Assembly (NCBI GenBank): GCA_015060765.1
Contig: SUXW01000015.1
Location: forward strand, 1-64,000
Length of the DNA: 64,000 bases
DNA from: Bacteroides sp.
GTDB taxonomy: Bacteria; Bacteroidota; Bacteroidia; Bacteroidales; Bacteroidaceae
Reading direction: 5' to 3'
Positions within the stretch are counted from its first letter, which is position 1. Each line of letters begins with the position of its first letter. The notes under the pieces are model-generated. The model was not told the origin of the DNA. It saw only the letters and a program-made list of their open reading frames with translations, and did no database searches. Both the position numbers and the translations under genes were made by a program. Below, piece after piece: positions 44,953 to 53,861 of the stretch.

Positions 44953-47112
44953 ATGAAAGTATATCAGACTAACGAAATCAAGAACATTGCCCTTTTAGGT
45001 AATGATGGAGCAGGTAAAACCACCCTCACAGAAGCATTGCTCTATGAGAGTGGTATTATAAAACGCCGTGGTAGAATTACCGCTAAAAATACAGTCAGTG
45101 ACTATTTCCCGGTAGAACAAGAATATGGTTATTCTGTATTTTCTACAGTTTATCATGTGGAATGGAATAATAAGAAGTTGAATATTATTGACTGTCCGGG
45201 TAGTGATGACTTTGTGGGTGCTGCTATGACTGCATTGAATGTAACTGATACGGCAATTTTATTGCTGAATGGTCAATATGGTCCTGAAGTAGGTACTCAA
45301 AACCATTTCCGTTATACTGAAAAATTAGGTAAACCGGTTATTTTCCTTGTAAATCAATTGGATCATGAAAAGTGTGATTACGATAATATATTGGAACAAT
45401 TGATAGCCATTTATGGATCAAAGGTTGTTCCTGTACAATATCCACTTGAAACTGGACCGAATTTCAATGCGTTGATTGACGTGTTGTTGATGAAGAAGTA
45501 TTCATGGGGTCCTGAAGGCGGTGCACCTACAATTGAAGAAATTCCAGCTTCCGAAATGGATAAGGCGATGGAAATGCATAAAGCTTTGGTTGAAGCAGCA
45601 GCAGAACATGATGAGACCTTGATGGAAAAATTCTTTGAAACAGAATCGTTGACTGAAGATGAAATGCGTGAAGGTATCCGTAAGGGATTGGCTGCACGTG
45701 GTATGTTCCCGGTATTCTGCGTTTGTGCAGGTAAGGATATGGGTGTTCGTCGTTTGATGGAATTCTTGGGTAACGTTGTTCCTTTCGTTGATGAAATGCC
45801 TCCTGTACACAATACTCGTGGTGAAGTGGTGGAACCTAAAGCTGATGGACCTACATCATTGTTCTTCTTCAAGACAGCTGTTGAACCTCATATTGGTGGT
45901 GTACAGTATTTCAAGGTGATGAGCGGAAAGGTACACGAAGGTGATGACCTTACGAATGCGGATAGAGGTTCGAAGGAGCGTATGGCCCAATTGTTTGTAT
46001 GTGCCGGTGCCAACCGTATTCCAGTAGAAGAACTTCGTGCCGGTGATATTGGTTGTACTGTGAAGTTGAAAGATGTAAAGACCGGTAATACGCTGAATGG
46101 TAAAGATGCTGAAAATCGATTCAATTTCATCAAATACCCGAATCCAAAATATTCACGTGCTGTGAAACCTGTGAATGAAGCGGATGTGGAAAAGATGATG
46201 GCTATATTGAATCGTATGCGTGAAGAAGATCCTACTTGGGTTGTTGAACAATCGAAGGAATTGAAACAAACTATCGTTTACGGTCAGGGTGAGTTCCATT
46301 TACGTACATTGAAATGGCGTTTGGAAAACAATGAAAAATTGATGATTAAGTACGAAGAACCCAAAATTCCGTATCGTGAAACCATAACTAAGGCGGCTCG
46401 TGCTGACTATCGTCACAAAAAACAATCGGGTGGTGCAGGTCAGTTTGGTGAAGTGCATCTGATTGTAGAACCTTATTACGAAGGAATGCCTATGCCTGAT
46501 ACTTATCGTTTCAATGGACAGGAGTTCAAGATGAATGTAAAAGGTCAAGAAGAAATTCCATTGGAATGGGGCGGTAAATTAGTCTTTATCAACAGTGTGG
46601 TTGGTGGTGCTATCGATACACGCTTTATGCCTGCTATCCTTAAAGGTATTATGAGCCGTATGGAACAAGGTCCGCTTACTGGTTCGTATGCACGCGATGT
46701 ACGTGTAATTGTATATGATGGTAAGATGCACCCAGTTGATTCAAATGAAATATCGTTCATGTTGGCTGGTCGTAATGCATTCAGTGAAGCTTTCAAGAAT
46801 GCTGGACCGAAGATTTTGGAACCGATTTATGATGTGGAAGTATTTGTTCCAAGTGATAAGATGGGTGACGTGATGAGTGATCTTCAAGGCCGTCGTGGTA
46901 TGATTATGGGTATGAGCAGTGAAAGTGGATATGAAAAATTGGTTGCTAAGGTTCCATTGAAGGAAATGTCCAATTATTCAACTTCTTTGAGCTCGTTGAC
47001 TGGTGGCCGTGCTTCGTTTATTATGAAGTTTGCAAGTTATGAACTTGTACCAGGTGATGTTCAAGATAAGTTGATGAAGGAATTTGAAGCATCTCAGGAT
47101 AAAGATGAATAA
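44953..47112 (+). CDS. EF-G2-type translation elongation factor G paralogue
   Basis: The 719-residue protein has full-length EF-G architecture, but its GTPase motifs diverge. G1 is intact (GNDGAGKTT, 16-24). Switch I reads QEYGYSVFST instead of ERGITI, switch II reads DCPGSDDF (about 80) instead of DTPGHVDF so the catalytic His is Ser, and G4 reads NQLD instead of NKxD. This fits Bacteroides EF-G2, reported as a translocase lacking GTPase activity that supports translation in starvation and gut colonisation. It is monocistronic, with a terminator behind it. Confidence 0.9.
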   Translation: MKVYQTNEIKNIALLGNDGAGKTTLTEALLYESGIIKRRGRITAKNTVSDYFPVEQEYGYSVFSTVYHVEWNNKKLNIIDCPGSDDFVGAAMTALNVTDTAILLLNGQYGPEVGTQNHFRYTEKLGKPVIFLVNQLDHEKCDYDNILEQLIAIYGSKVVPVQYPLETGPNFNALIDVLLMKKYSWGPEGGAPTIEEIPASEMDKAMEMHKALVEAAAEHDETLMEKFFETESLTEDEMREGIRKGLAARGMFPVFCVCAGKDMGVRRLMEFLGNVVPFVDEMPPVHNTRGEVVEPKADGPTSLFFFKTAVEPHIGGVQYFKVMSGKVHEGDDLTNADRGSKERMAQLFVCAGANRIPVEELRAGDIGCTVKLKDVKTGNTLNGKDAENRFNFIKYPNPKYSRAVKPVNEADVEKMMAILNRMREEDPTWVVEQSKELKQTIVYGQGEFHLRTLKWRLENNEKLMIKYEEPKIPYRETITKAARADYRHKKQSGGAGQFGEVHLIVEPYYEGMPMPDTYRFNGQEFKMNVKGQEEIPLEWGGKLVFINSVVGGAIDTRFMPAILKGIMSRMEQGPLTGSYARDVRVIVYDGKMHPVDSNEISFMLAGRNAFSEAFKNAGPKILEPIYDVEVFVPSDKMGDVMSDLQGRRGMIMGMSSESGYEKLVAKVPLKEMSNYSTSLSSLTGGRASFIMKFASYELVPGDVQDKLMKEFEASQDKDE

Positions 47113-47131
47113 ATTCTTAAAATATTAATTT

Positions 47132-47165
47132 AAAAGGCGCATTTTTGTTAAAATGCGCCTTTTTT
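47132..47165 (+). terminator. rho-independent terminator of the EF-G2 gene
   Basis: AAAAGGCGCATTTT (47132-47145) pairs perfectly with AAAATGCGCCTTTT (47150-47163) around a 4-base loop, with Ts continuing to 47165. Confidence 0.9.
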
Positions 47166-47222
47166 AATTTAAGTAATGCTAAAGTTTTTACTTTTCTGAT
47201 GGTCATTGTATCTAAAATTTAT

Positions 47223-47230
47223 TATTTTTG
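47223..47230 (+). promoter_or_regulatory. -7 element before rprX
   Basis: TATTTTTG fits TAnnTTTG and would give a leader of about 130 bases before rprX. No clear -33 is seen. Confidence 0.45.
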
Positions 47231-47367
47231 CAAAACCAAATAAGATTTCTTTTGTTATAGTTATAAAATAAGGAGATTTGAATGTATTTGGTTAACGATA
47301 GGAAAAAACCTTTGAATTTGGTTATTCCGTTAGGAAAGATAAAAATATTGGCTTTATATTTGTTCGC

Positions 47368-48915
47368 ATGAAGAAGTCTACTATTTGGATATTGGGAATA
47401 ATCATGGGACTCTCGTTTCTCAGTTTGCTGTACTTGCAAGTAAGCTATATTGATGAGATGGTTACCATACGTCGTGAACAATTCAATGAATCTGTTCAAC
47501 GAAGTCTTGAGCAAGTGTGTCGCAATGTGGAATTGACGGAAACGAAGAAGTATCTGGAGGCGGATGTTGCTGCCATGGAACGGGCAGCCCAGCAAGCTGA
47601 AGAAACAATTAAAGGTGCCCATGCAACAGATGAGGAAGTGGTGGAATATACCCGACACTATTATATTCCGTCATCGAATGGGATAAGTAGTTTTGAATGG
47701 AAAATGGAAGTTCGGACCCATGTACCTAAAATTTCCACATCGGCAGGAAAAAACATTCCACAGATAGCCAATACGTTGAAGGATATACAAAAAGGAAGGT
47801 ATATGCATCAGCGGGCGTTGTTGGATGAAGTGGTCTATAACATGTTGCAGACAACCAGTGACAAGCCTTTGAATGAACGCGTGAATTTCAAGCAATTGGA
47901 TGTGTTCTTGAAGACTGAATTGTGGAAGAATGGAATAGATATCCCTTATCATTATTCGGTTACAGACCGCATGGGAAAGTTGATTTATCATTGTCCGGAT
48001 TATGTTCCGGATGGGAATGAAATTCTTTATTCCAGTGTATTGTTCAAGAACGATCCTCCGGCACGGGTTGGATTGGTAAATATACATTTTCCAACAATGG
48101 ATGATTATGTATTTAGTTCGGTTCGTTTTATGATACCGTCGGTTATCTTTACTTTTGTGTTGTTGGTTACGTTTGTGTTTACGATTTACATCATTTTCCG
48201 ACAAAAGAAATTGACGGAAATAAAGAATGACTTTATCAATAACATGACGCATGAATTCAAGACACCTATATCTACGATATCGTTGGCGGCTCAAATGTTG
48301 CAAGATCCTTCGGTCGGTAAGTCTCCTGCCATGTTCCAGCATATTTCTGGTGTGATAAATGATGAAACCAAACGGTTGCGTTTCCAGGTTGAAAAAGTAC
48401 TCCAGATGTCGATGTTTGAACGACAGAAGGCTACGCTCAAGATGAAGGATGTTAATGCCAATGAGTTGATTCAAGGTGTAATGAATACGTTCGCACTTAA
48501 AGTGGAAAAGTACAATGGGCGGATAACATCGGATTTAGGGGCAGAAAACCCGTGGATATTTGTAGATGAAATGCATTTCACCAATGTCGTTTTCAATTTG
48601 TTGGATAATGCCGTGAAATATAAGAAAGAGGATGGTGAATTGCAATTGCACATCTGTACATGGAGTGAATCGGGCAAACTTTATATATCTATCCAAGATA
48701 ATGGTATTGGAATTAAGAAAGAAAATTTGAAGAAGATCTTTGATAAATTCTATCGTGTCCATACTGGAAATCGCCATGATGTCAAGGGTTTTGGATTGGG
48801 GTTGGCTTATGTTAAAAAGATTATTCAAGATCATAAAGGTACGATTCGTGCTGAAAGTGAATTGAATGTCGGAACAAAATTTATAATTGTATTACCTTTA
48901 CTAAAAAATGAATAA
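47368..48915 (+). CDS. rprX: sensor histidine kinase RprX
   Basis: The 515-residue kinase has a TM segment at about 5-25, a periplasmic sensor of about 220 residues, and a second TM near 252-275. Then come a HisKA domain with the phospho-acceptor His in NNMTHEFKTPIST (about 295) and a HATPase domain (NLLDNAVKYKKEDG, DNGIGIKKENL, GFGLGLAYVKK). Layout, size and partner match RprX of Bacteroides fragilis, first linked to tetracycline response. It overlaps rprY by 8 bases, so the two are co-translated. Confidence 0.9.
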   Translation: MKKSTIWILGIIMGLSFLSLLYLQVSYIDEMVTIRREQFNESVQRSLEQVCRNVELTETKKYLEADVAAMERAAQQAEETIKGAHATDEEVVEYTRHYYIPSSNGISSFEWKMEVRTHVPKISTSAGKNIPQIANTLKDIQKGRYMHQRALLDEVVYNMLQTTSDKPLNERVNFKQLDVFLKTELWKNGIDIPYHYSVTDRMGKLIYHCPDYVPDGNEILYSSVLFKNDPPARVGLVNIHFPTMDDYVFSSVRFMIPSVIFTFVLLVTFVFTIYIIFRQKKLTEIKNDFINNMTHEFKTPISTISLAAQMLQDPSVGKSPAMFQHISGVINDETKRLRFQVEKVLQMSMFERQKATLKMKDVNANELIQGVMNTFALKVEKYNGRITSDLGAENPWIFVDEMHFTNVVFNLLDNAVKYKKEDGELQLHICTWSESGKLYISIQDNGIGIKKENLKKIFDKFYRVHTGNRHDVKGFGLGLAYVKKIIQDHKGTIRAESELNVGTKFIIVLPLLKNE

Positions 48916-49615
48916 TATGGACGAAAAATTGCGTATCTTGTTGTGCGAAGATGATGAAAATCTTGGCATGCTTTTAAGAGAGTATTTACAGGCAAAGGGG
49001 TATTCAGCCGAACTTTGTCCGGATGGAGAAGCCGGTTATAAAGCTTTTCTGAAGAACAAGTATGACTTGTGTGTATTGGATGTGATGATGCCTAAAAAAG
49101 ATGGCTTTACATTGGCACAAGAAATCCGTCAGGCAAATGCTCAAATTCCTATTATCTTCTTGACGGCGAAAACACTGAAGGAAGATATATTGGAAGGTTT
49201 TAAAATAGGAGCGGATGATTATATCACCAAACCTTTCAGTATGGAAGAACTGACGTTCCGTATCGAAGCAATTTTGCGTCGCGTTCGTGGTAAGCGCAAT
49301 AAGGAAACGAACTTGTATAAGATCGGTCGTTTTACTTTCGATACTCAGAAACAAATTCTAACTATTGGTGAAAAACAAACTAAATTGACTACCAAGGAAT
49401 CTGAATTGTTGGGACTGTTGTGTGCTCATGCTAATGAGATTCTGCAGCGTGATTTTGCTTTGAAGACCATTTGGATTGATGATAACTATTTCAATGCAAG
49501 AAGTATGGATGTATATATAACCAAACTTCGTAAGCATTTAAAGGATGACGAGTCGATTGAAATCATTAATATTCATGGTAAAGGTTATAAGCTGATCACT
49601 CCTGAAACTGAATAA
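48908..49615 (+). CDS. rprY: response regulator RprY (OmpR family)
   Basis: The 235-residue regulator has an N-terminal receiver domain with acidic pocket CEDDEN, the phospho-Asp in VLDVMMPKKDG (about 57) and the Lys in ITKPFS, followed by an OmpR/PhoB-type winged-helix domain (about 135-233, ending NIHGKGYKLI). It pairs with RprX. RprY in anaerobic Bacteroidetes is linked to redox and envelope stress genes. An alternative start is the in-frame ATG at 48917. Confidence 0.92.
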   Translation: MNNMDEKLRILLCEDDENLGMLLREYLQAKGYSAELCPDGEAGYKAFLKNKYDLCVLDVMMPKKDGFTLAQEIRQANAQIPIIFLTAKTLKEDILEGFKIGADDYITKPFSMEELTFRIEAILRRVRGKRNKETNLYKIGRFTFDTQKQILTIGEKQTKLTTKESELLGLLCAHANEILQRDFALKTIWIDDNYFNARSMDVYITKLRKHLKDDESIEIINIHGKGYKLITPETE

Positions 49616-49625
49616 TTGAATAAAT

Positions 49626-49654
49626 AAAAAAGCCCGGTAAATCCGGGCTTTTTT
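49626..49654. terminator. bidirectional terminator between rprY and the 60-residue protein gene
   Basis: AAAAAAGCCCGG (49626-49637) pairs perfectly with CCGGGCTTTTTT (49643-49654) around a 5-base loop. Being A/T-flanked on both sides, it can end transcription of rprY and of the convergent small gene. Confidence 0.92.
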
Positions 49655-49673
49655 ATAACATGTAACGCTTTCT

Positions 49674-49856
49674 TTAATCAGCATACTTTTTGTTAAGGAC
49701 GATGTGAAGAATCAAACCGATAACAATAAGGGCTACAGAACCACCTAAAACGGCGTTATCGTTAATTGCAGCACTGCCAGTAAAGAATACGGCAATCAAG
49801 ATGATAGCTCCGATGATTACTAATATCACACCTAAATTTTTCAATAAGTTTTTCAT
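49674..49856 (-). CDS. small two-TM membrane protein
   Basis: This 60-residue protein has two hydrophobic helices (about 8-27 and 37-55) joined by a short polar loop and a basic C-terminus (NKKYAD). It has a proper stop, lies next to a terminator, and has no competing frame, so it is likely real. Small proteins of this pattern are common in Bacteroidales, but I know no function. Confidence 0.65.
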   Translation of the reverse strand: MKNLLKNLGVILVIIGAIILIAVFFTGSAAINDNAVLGGSVALIVIGLILHIVLNKKYAD

Positions 49857-49965
49857 GTGCTATGGTATTTAATTGTTTATTTATATTCTTGTGTACAAAT
49901 TAAAGCATAATTCTGTAATCACGAAAATTATTTGATGAAAAAAAACTTGAATTTTCGGAAAAACT

Positions 49966-50412
49966 TTAATCTTTAGTGTTTAAAAAGACTTTTCTTAAGA
50001 CTTCTTGTCCAATTTTCAAGTCGTCCATATCAATGCCGTGAAGAGCTTGCTCCAACGTTTCATTGGCTATTTTGAAAGCTTTGTTCTCAAGCTCCCGACC
50101 GGTTTTAGTTAGGTGAATCAAATTGCTTCGCCTGTCATTCTTGTCGGATATGCGTACTACCAAATGTTGACGTTCCATGTTGTCTATCAAACGTGTCATG
50201 CTAGGTTTATCCTTGAAGGTCGCATTGCAAAGTTCCTGTTGGGTAACACCATCTTTTTCCCATAAAGATAATAAAATGGTCCATTGCTCGGGACTGATGT
50301 CTATCCCTTCTTGACGGAAATTGCGGCTGAGTTTTCGGTTGATAGCCATTGAGACTTTTCCGTTAAGAATAGCAAAGACTAATTGTAAATCGACTCTAAA
50401 CTGTTCACTCAT
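49966..50412 (-). CDS. MarR-family transcriptional regulator
   Basis: The 148-residue winged-helix protein has helix-turn-helix VTQQELCNATFKDKPSMTRLIDNMERQHLV and wing KNDRRSNLIHLTKTG. MarR proteins usually repress a nearby gene and release DNA on binding small phenolic or oxidant signals. The -7 element at 50435-50443 sets transcription to begin near 50428, so the ATG at 50412 is chosen over 50430. It has no evident partner gene on its strand; the target is unknown. Confidence 0.88.
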   Translation of the reverse strand: MSEQFRVDLQLVFAILNGKVSMAINRKLSRNFRQEGIDISPEQWTILLSLWEKDGVTQQELCNATFKDKPSMTRLIDNMERQHLVVRISDKNDRRSNLIHLTKTGRELENKAFKIANETLEQALHGIDMDDLKIGQEVLRKVFLNTKD

Positions 50413-50434
50413 TGATAATTGTTTAAACAACTTT

Positions 50435-50443
50435 GCAAAGGTA
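50435..50443 (-). promoter_or_regulatory. -7 element of the marR-type gene
   Basis: TACCTTTGC on the minus strand matches TAnnTTTG. The 23 bases between it and the ATG at 50412 leave room only for the shorter protein. Confidence 0.6.
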
Positions 50444-50546
50444 CAATTCTTATTGGATTTTGGTACTTTTTTAGTGATAAAAATGAAAATATAGAGTCTG
50501 GTAATTTTTTTAGAATAAATAAATATGTAAAAAATAAGCGGAAGTC

Positions 50547-50577
50547 TTTGCTGTTTAAGGGGAAATGACTAACTTTG
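50547..50577 (+). promoter_or_regulatory. promoter of the rpsF-rpsR-rplI operon
   Basis: A -33 TTTG (50547-50550), exact 19-bp spacer and -7 TAACTTTG (50570-50577) form a near-perfect Bacteroidetes promoter. The transcript would start near 50585 and have a leader of about 37 bases before rpsF. Confidence 0.8.
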
Positions 50578-50621
50578 CATCCGCATTTGAAAAATTATTA
50601 ATCAATTTAATTAACGAAAGT

Positions 50622-50966
50622 ATGAATCAGTACGAAACCGTTTTCATTTTAACTCCCGTTTTGTCTGACGTTCAGATGAAGGAAGCGGTAGAAAAATTCA
50701 AAGGTATTCTTACTGCCGAAGGTGCAGAGATTATCAATGAAGAAAATTGGGGCTTGAAGAAATTGGCTTACCCCATCGAAAAGAAGTCAACTGGTTTTTA
50801 TCAGTTGATAGAGTTTAATGCAGCTCCTGAAGTTATCAAGAAGCTGGAACTTAACTATCGTCGTGATGAACGAGTTATTCGTTATATCACTATCAAGATG
50901 GATAAGTATGCTGCTGAATATGCTGCAAAAAGAAGAAATGTTAAATCAGCTAAGAAGGAGGACTAA
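50622..50966 (+). CDS. rpsF: 30S ribosomal protein bS6
   Basis: The 114-residue protein starts at the ATG at 50622 ([16 protein letters not shown]), the conserved bS6 start; the longer reading from 50565 begins before the promoter -7. It binds bS18 on the 30S platform. It heads an operon with rpsR and rplI. No Shine-Dalgarno site precedes it, unlike the next two genes. Confidence 0.96.
   Translation: MNQYETVFILTPVLSDVQMKEAVEKFKGILTAEGAEIINEENWGLKKLAYPIEKKSTGFYQLIEFNAAPEVIKKLELNYRRDERVIRYITIKMDKYAAEYAAKRRNVKSAKKED
50955..50961 (+). promoter_or_regulatory. strong Shine-Dalgarno site before rpsR
   Basis: AAGGAGG lies 7 bases before the rpsR ATG at 50969 and within the last codons of rpsF. Canonical sites are rare in this window; see the finding on ribosome anti-SD sequestration. 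Confidence 0.85.
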
Positions 50967-50968
50967 TT

Positions 50969-51238
50969 ATGGCACAGCAACAATCGGAAATCAGATATTT
51001 AACACCTCCATCAGTAGATGTTAAGAAGAAGAAATACTGTCGTTTTAAGAAGAACGGTATTAAGTATATCGATTACAAGGATCCTGAATTCTTGAAGAAG
51101 TTCTTGAATGAACAAGGAAAGATTCTTCCTCGTCGTATTACAGGTACTTCTTTGAAGTTCCAACGTCGTATTGCACAGGCTGTTAAGAGAGCACGTCATT
51201 TGGCGTTACTCCCATTTGTAACTGACATGATGAAATAA
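50969..51238 (+). CDS. rpsR: 30S ribosomal protein bS18
   Basis: This 89-residue protein contains [20 protein letters not shown] and the conserved core [28 protein letters not shown]. It forms a heterodimer with bS6. It is 2 bases after rpsF and has a consensus Shine-Dalgarno site. In the Bacteroidetes ribosome bS18, with bS6 and bS21, helps mask the anti-SD end of 16S rRNA. Confidence 0.97.
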   Translation: MAQQQSEIRYLTPPSVDVKKKKYCRFKKNGIKYIDYKDPEFLKKFLNEQGKILPRRITGTSLKFQRRIAQAVKRARHLALLPFVTDMMK

Positions 51239-51239
51239 T

Positions 51240-51246
51240 AAGGAGG
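51240..51246 (+). promoter_or_regulatory. strong Shine-Dalgarno site before rplI
   Basis: AAGGAGG lies 7 bases before the rplI ATG at 51254, identical in sequence and spacing to the rpsR site. Confidence 0.85.
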
Positions 51247-51253
51247 AATAAGT

Positions 51254-51700
51254 ATGGAAATTATATTGAAAGAAGACGTAGTAAACTTAGGCTACAAGAA
51301 TGACATTGTAACTGTTAAGTCTGGTTACGGACGTAACTATCTTATTCCTACTGGTAAAGCTGTAATTGCTTCTCCTGCAGCCAAGAAAATGTTGGCAGAA
51401 GAGTTGAAGCAACGTGCGCACAAGTTGGAAAAGATCAAGAAGGATGCTGAAGCTTTGGCAGAACAATTGAAAGAAGTTTCTTTGACTATTGCAACTAAGG
51501 TTAGTGCTACAGGTACAATCTTTGGTTCTGTTAGCAATATCCAAATTGCTGAAGAACTTGAAAAGTTGGGTCATAAGATTGATCGTAAGATTATCACTGT
51601 AAAAGGTGTAAAAGAAGTTGGTAGTTACAGCGCAACAGTAAAATTGCATAAGGAAGTTTCTGTGGAAATACCTTTTGTAGTTGTTGCAGAAGCTGAATAA
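51254..51700 (+). CDS. rplI: 50S ribosomal protein bL9
   Basis: The 148-residue protein begins [30 protein letters not shown], the L9 signature, followed by the long linker helix ([20 protein letters not shown]) and the C-terminal RNA-binding domain. It closes the rpsF operon and is followed by a strong terminator. Confidence 0.97.
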   Translation: MEIILKEDVVNLGYKNDIVTVKSGYGRNYLIPTGKAVIASPAAKKMLAEELKQRAHKLEKIKKDAEALAEQLKEVSLTIATKVSATGTIFGSVSNIQIAEELEKLGHKIDRKIITVKGVKEVGSYSATVKLHKEVSVEIPFVVVAEAE

Positions 51701-51721
51701 TTAGTAGCTTAATAAAAATAG

Positions 51722-51756
51722 AAGGAGGTTGATTTTTAGGGTCAACCTCCTTTTTT
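51722..51756 (+). terminator. terminator of the rpsF-rpsR-rplI operon
   Basis: AAGGAGGTTGA (51722-51732) pairs with TCAACCTCCTT (51742-51752), and Ts run to 51756. Confidence 0.9.
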
Positions 51757-51785
51757 ATGTCGTAATGTTGATGATGTCGCAAAAA

Positions 51786-51820
51786 AAAAGTCTGTTATGC
51801 TTGGCATAATACAGACTTTT
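51786..51820 (-). terminator. terminator of the Cys-rich lipoprotein gene
   Basis: AAAAGTCTGT (51786-51795) pairs with ACAGACTTTT (51811-51820), with an inner TATGC/GCATA helix. On the minus strand it is followed by nine Ts, 21 bases beyond the stop codon at 51842. Confidence 0.88.
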
Positions 51821-51841
51821 AGTTTTCTCTTTTAAAAAATC

Positions 51842-52063
51842 TTATTCAGCAACATGAGTGCAAGAATCACCTTGACAAGCTGTTGAATCACCGCAGCAAG
51901 CCTTAGTAGAATCAGCGCACATTGAGTCACAAGCTTCTACTACTTCAACTACTTCTACAGCAACTGAATCAGCGTTTTCTGCTTGGTTGTTTGCAGCTTT
52001 GTTACCGCAAGAAGCGAAAGATACAGCTACAAATGCAGCGAATACAAATACTAATTTTTTCAT
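51842..52063 (-). CDS. small cysteine-rich lipoprotein
   Basis: The 73-residue product has a lipoprotein signal ending SFASC (Cys19). The mature part is very acidic and carries six more cysteines at 45, 49, 56, 57, 63 and 68, interspersed with Asp and Ser (repeated CxxDS-like units). Such a tail could bind metal ions or form disulfides in the periplasm. Its own promoter and terminator support it as a real, well-expressed gene. I do not recognise a family. Confidence 0.7.
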   Translation of the reverse strand: MKKLVFVFAAFVAVSFASCGNKAANNQAENADSVAVEVVEVVEACDSMCADSTKACCGDSTACQGDSCTHVAE

Positions 52064-52110
52064 TTCCTTTGTTTTTAAAGTCTATAATACGTTATTTTTT
52101 ATAAATCGGC

Positions 52111-52119
52111 GCAAAGTTA
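52111..52119 (-). promoter_or_regulatory. -7 element of the Cys-rich lipoprotein gene
   Basis: TAACTTTGC on the minus strand matches TAnnTTTG, about 48 bases before the start codon at 52063. Confidence 0.6.
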
Positions 52120-52178
52120 TATACTTTTTTGATAAGTTGTATATAATTTATTCTGTTTTTTATGTTGTACAACCTATT

Positions 52179-53861
52179 TTACTGTATATTTTCGTCCGCT
52201 ATGCTGTTATATAAGAAACGTTTTATACTCTTTTTGGGTGTTTTTTCAAACTCGGTAGGGTATAGCTGTATTTTGCTAACTCGCTCGTAATTGCCAACAA
52301 GTTTGTTCAGATTGTTAAGATTTTCATTCATGACAGCTTTAATGTTTTCGGGGGTATTCAGTCCCAATGAATCTAATCCCTGGAAATCAGGGTATACTAA
52401 AGCCACCAATTTTTTATTTCGTTCTATAATCAGACTTTCAATGACAAATGGCATATTGTTGAGTTTAGCCTCAATTTCTTCTGGGAATATATTTTGCCCA
52501 TTGGAACTGAGTATCATGGTTTTGCTTCTTCCTCTGATATAAATGAAACCATCTTTGTCGATTGTTCCTAAGTCTCCGGTTTTCAGCCAACCATCTTCGG
52601 TAAATACATCACGGGTTGCTTCTTCGTTTTTAAAGTATCCTTTCATGACGTTTTCACCTCTGACTTGAATCTCGCCTGTTTGGTTGTATGGATCATTGGA
52701 ATCGATTCGTACTTCCATGGTGTCAAGGATTTTTCCGGATGAACCCAATTTGAATTTATCCCAATCTTCATAGCTGATGAGTGGAGCACATTCCGTCATT
52801 CCATAGCCGATGGTAAAAGGAAATTTGATTTTATAAAAGAATTCTGTAACCTCCGGATTCATGGCAGCTCCTCCGATGATAACTTCTCTGAACCGTCCTC
52901 CTAATGCGTCTATTAATCTCTTGCGAATTTGTGCATATATTTGATTGTCCAACAATGGGATGTTCAATGCCCATTTCATGGTTCGTTTGGTAATCATCGG
53001 TTGGATGACATTCTTGTATATTTTCTCAATAACCAATGGTACTGTTATAATTAGATTAGGCTTTATTTCTTCAAAAGCTTTCATCAATATTTTAGGAGAA
53101 GGTGTTTTCCCTAAGAGCGTAACATGTGTACCCACAGCCGTTGCGGTCAGGAAATCGAATGCGCATCCGTAAGCATGAGCAAGTGGTAGGAAGGATAATA
53201 CTCTTTCTCCTCTCAACAGTAATTTGGATTTGATACCAAAGGTTACATTACCGGCCAAATTGTTTCCTGTCAACATAACACCTTTGCTGAAACCTGTGGT
53301 TCCGGAGGTGTAGTTCAAAAGCATTACTTTGTCATTAGACAATTCGGTATACAATACATTCTCTTTTTGGAATCCATTGGGGTAGGCCTTGTTCATGGCT
53401 ACTTGAATGTTGCGCATGAATTGTTGTATATTTTCGCCGTCTCTCTGATGCAGGCATCGGAAATCACTCAATGAAAATACGGCGCGAAGATTGTTGACGG
53501 CTTCTTCTTCTAAAGTGTCCCAAATGATGTCGCTGGTAAACAGGAATGTAGATTCTGAATGGTTGATGATGTGGTGTACATCGTTGGGCTTGAAGTCTTG
53601 TAAGATGGGGACTACAATGGCTCCATAGGTTACTGTTGCCATATATGCGATACACCAGCGGGAGGTGTTTTTCCCGATAATGGAGATTTTATCACCTCGG
53701 CGCAAACTACAATGATGAAATAAAAGATGTAACTTGGCTATTTCTTCTGCGACTTCTCCATAGGTAAAAGTGCTTTCTTCCCCATAGTCTGTATAGCATG
53801 GTAAATCCCAATTTTCTTTGAAACTATTTTCGTATAATTTAATAAAGTTTTCTGTAATCAT
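52179..53861 (-). CDS. AMP-binding acyl-CoA synthetase (long-chain fatty acid CoA ligase-like)
   Basis: This 560-residue adenylate-forming enzyme has the AMP-binding P-loop LNYTSGTTGFSKGVML (about 180), the A5 motif IGYGMTECAPLISYE, and A7-A8 motifs GWLKTGDLGTIDKDGFIYIRGR. The sequence resembles long-chain fatty-acyl-CoA ligases, although the A10 catalytic Lys lies in KKSIKRF at the end. It would activate a fatty acid with ATP and CoA. It stands alone, divergent from mtaB. A 27-base near-perfect palindrome covers the -7, transcription start and ATG. Confidence 0.88.
   Translation of the reverse strand: MITENFIKLYENSFKENWDLPCYTDYGEESTFTYGEVAEEIAKLHLLFHHCSLRRGDKISIIGKNTSRWCIAYMATVTYGAIVVPILQDFKPNDVHHIINHSESTFLFTSDIIWDTLEEEAVNNLRAVFSLSDFRCLHQRDGENIQQFMRNIQVAMNKAYPNGFQKENVLYTELSNDKVMLLNYTSGTTGFSKGVMLTGNNLAGNVTFGIKSKLLLRGERVLSFLPLAHAYGCAFDFLTATAVGTHVTLLGKTPSPKILMKAFEEIKPNLIITVPLVIEKIYKNVIQPMITKRTMKWALNIPLLDNQIYAQIRKRLIDALGGRFREVIIGGAAMNPEVTEFFYKIKFPFTIGYGMTECAPLISYEDWDKFKLGSSGKILDTMEVRIDSNDPYNQTGEIQVRGENVMKGYFKNEEATRDVFTEDGWLKTGDLGTIDKDGFIYIRGRSKTMILSSNGQNIFPEEIEAKLNNMPFVIESLIIERNKKLVALVYPDFQGLDSLGLNTPENIKAVMNENLNNLNKLVGNYERVSKIQLYPTEFEKTPKKSIKRFLYNSIADENIQ

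Noticed and set aside
50578-50621. bS6:bS18-binding leader RNA of the rpsF operon
   Set aside because: The short leader contains a CCG but no hairpin presenting it, so the known S6:S18 motif cannot be supported.
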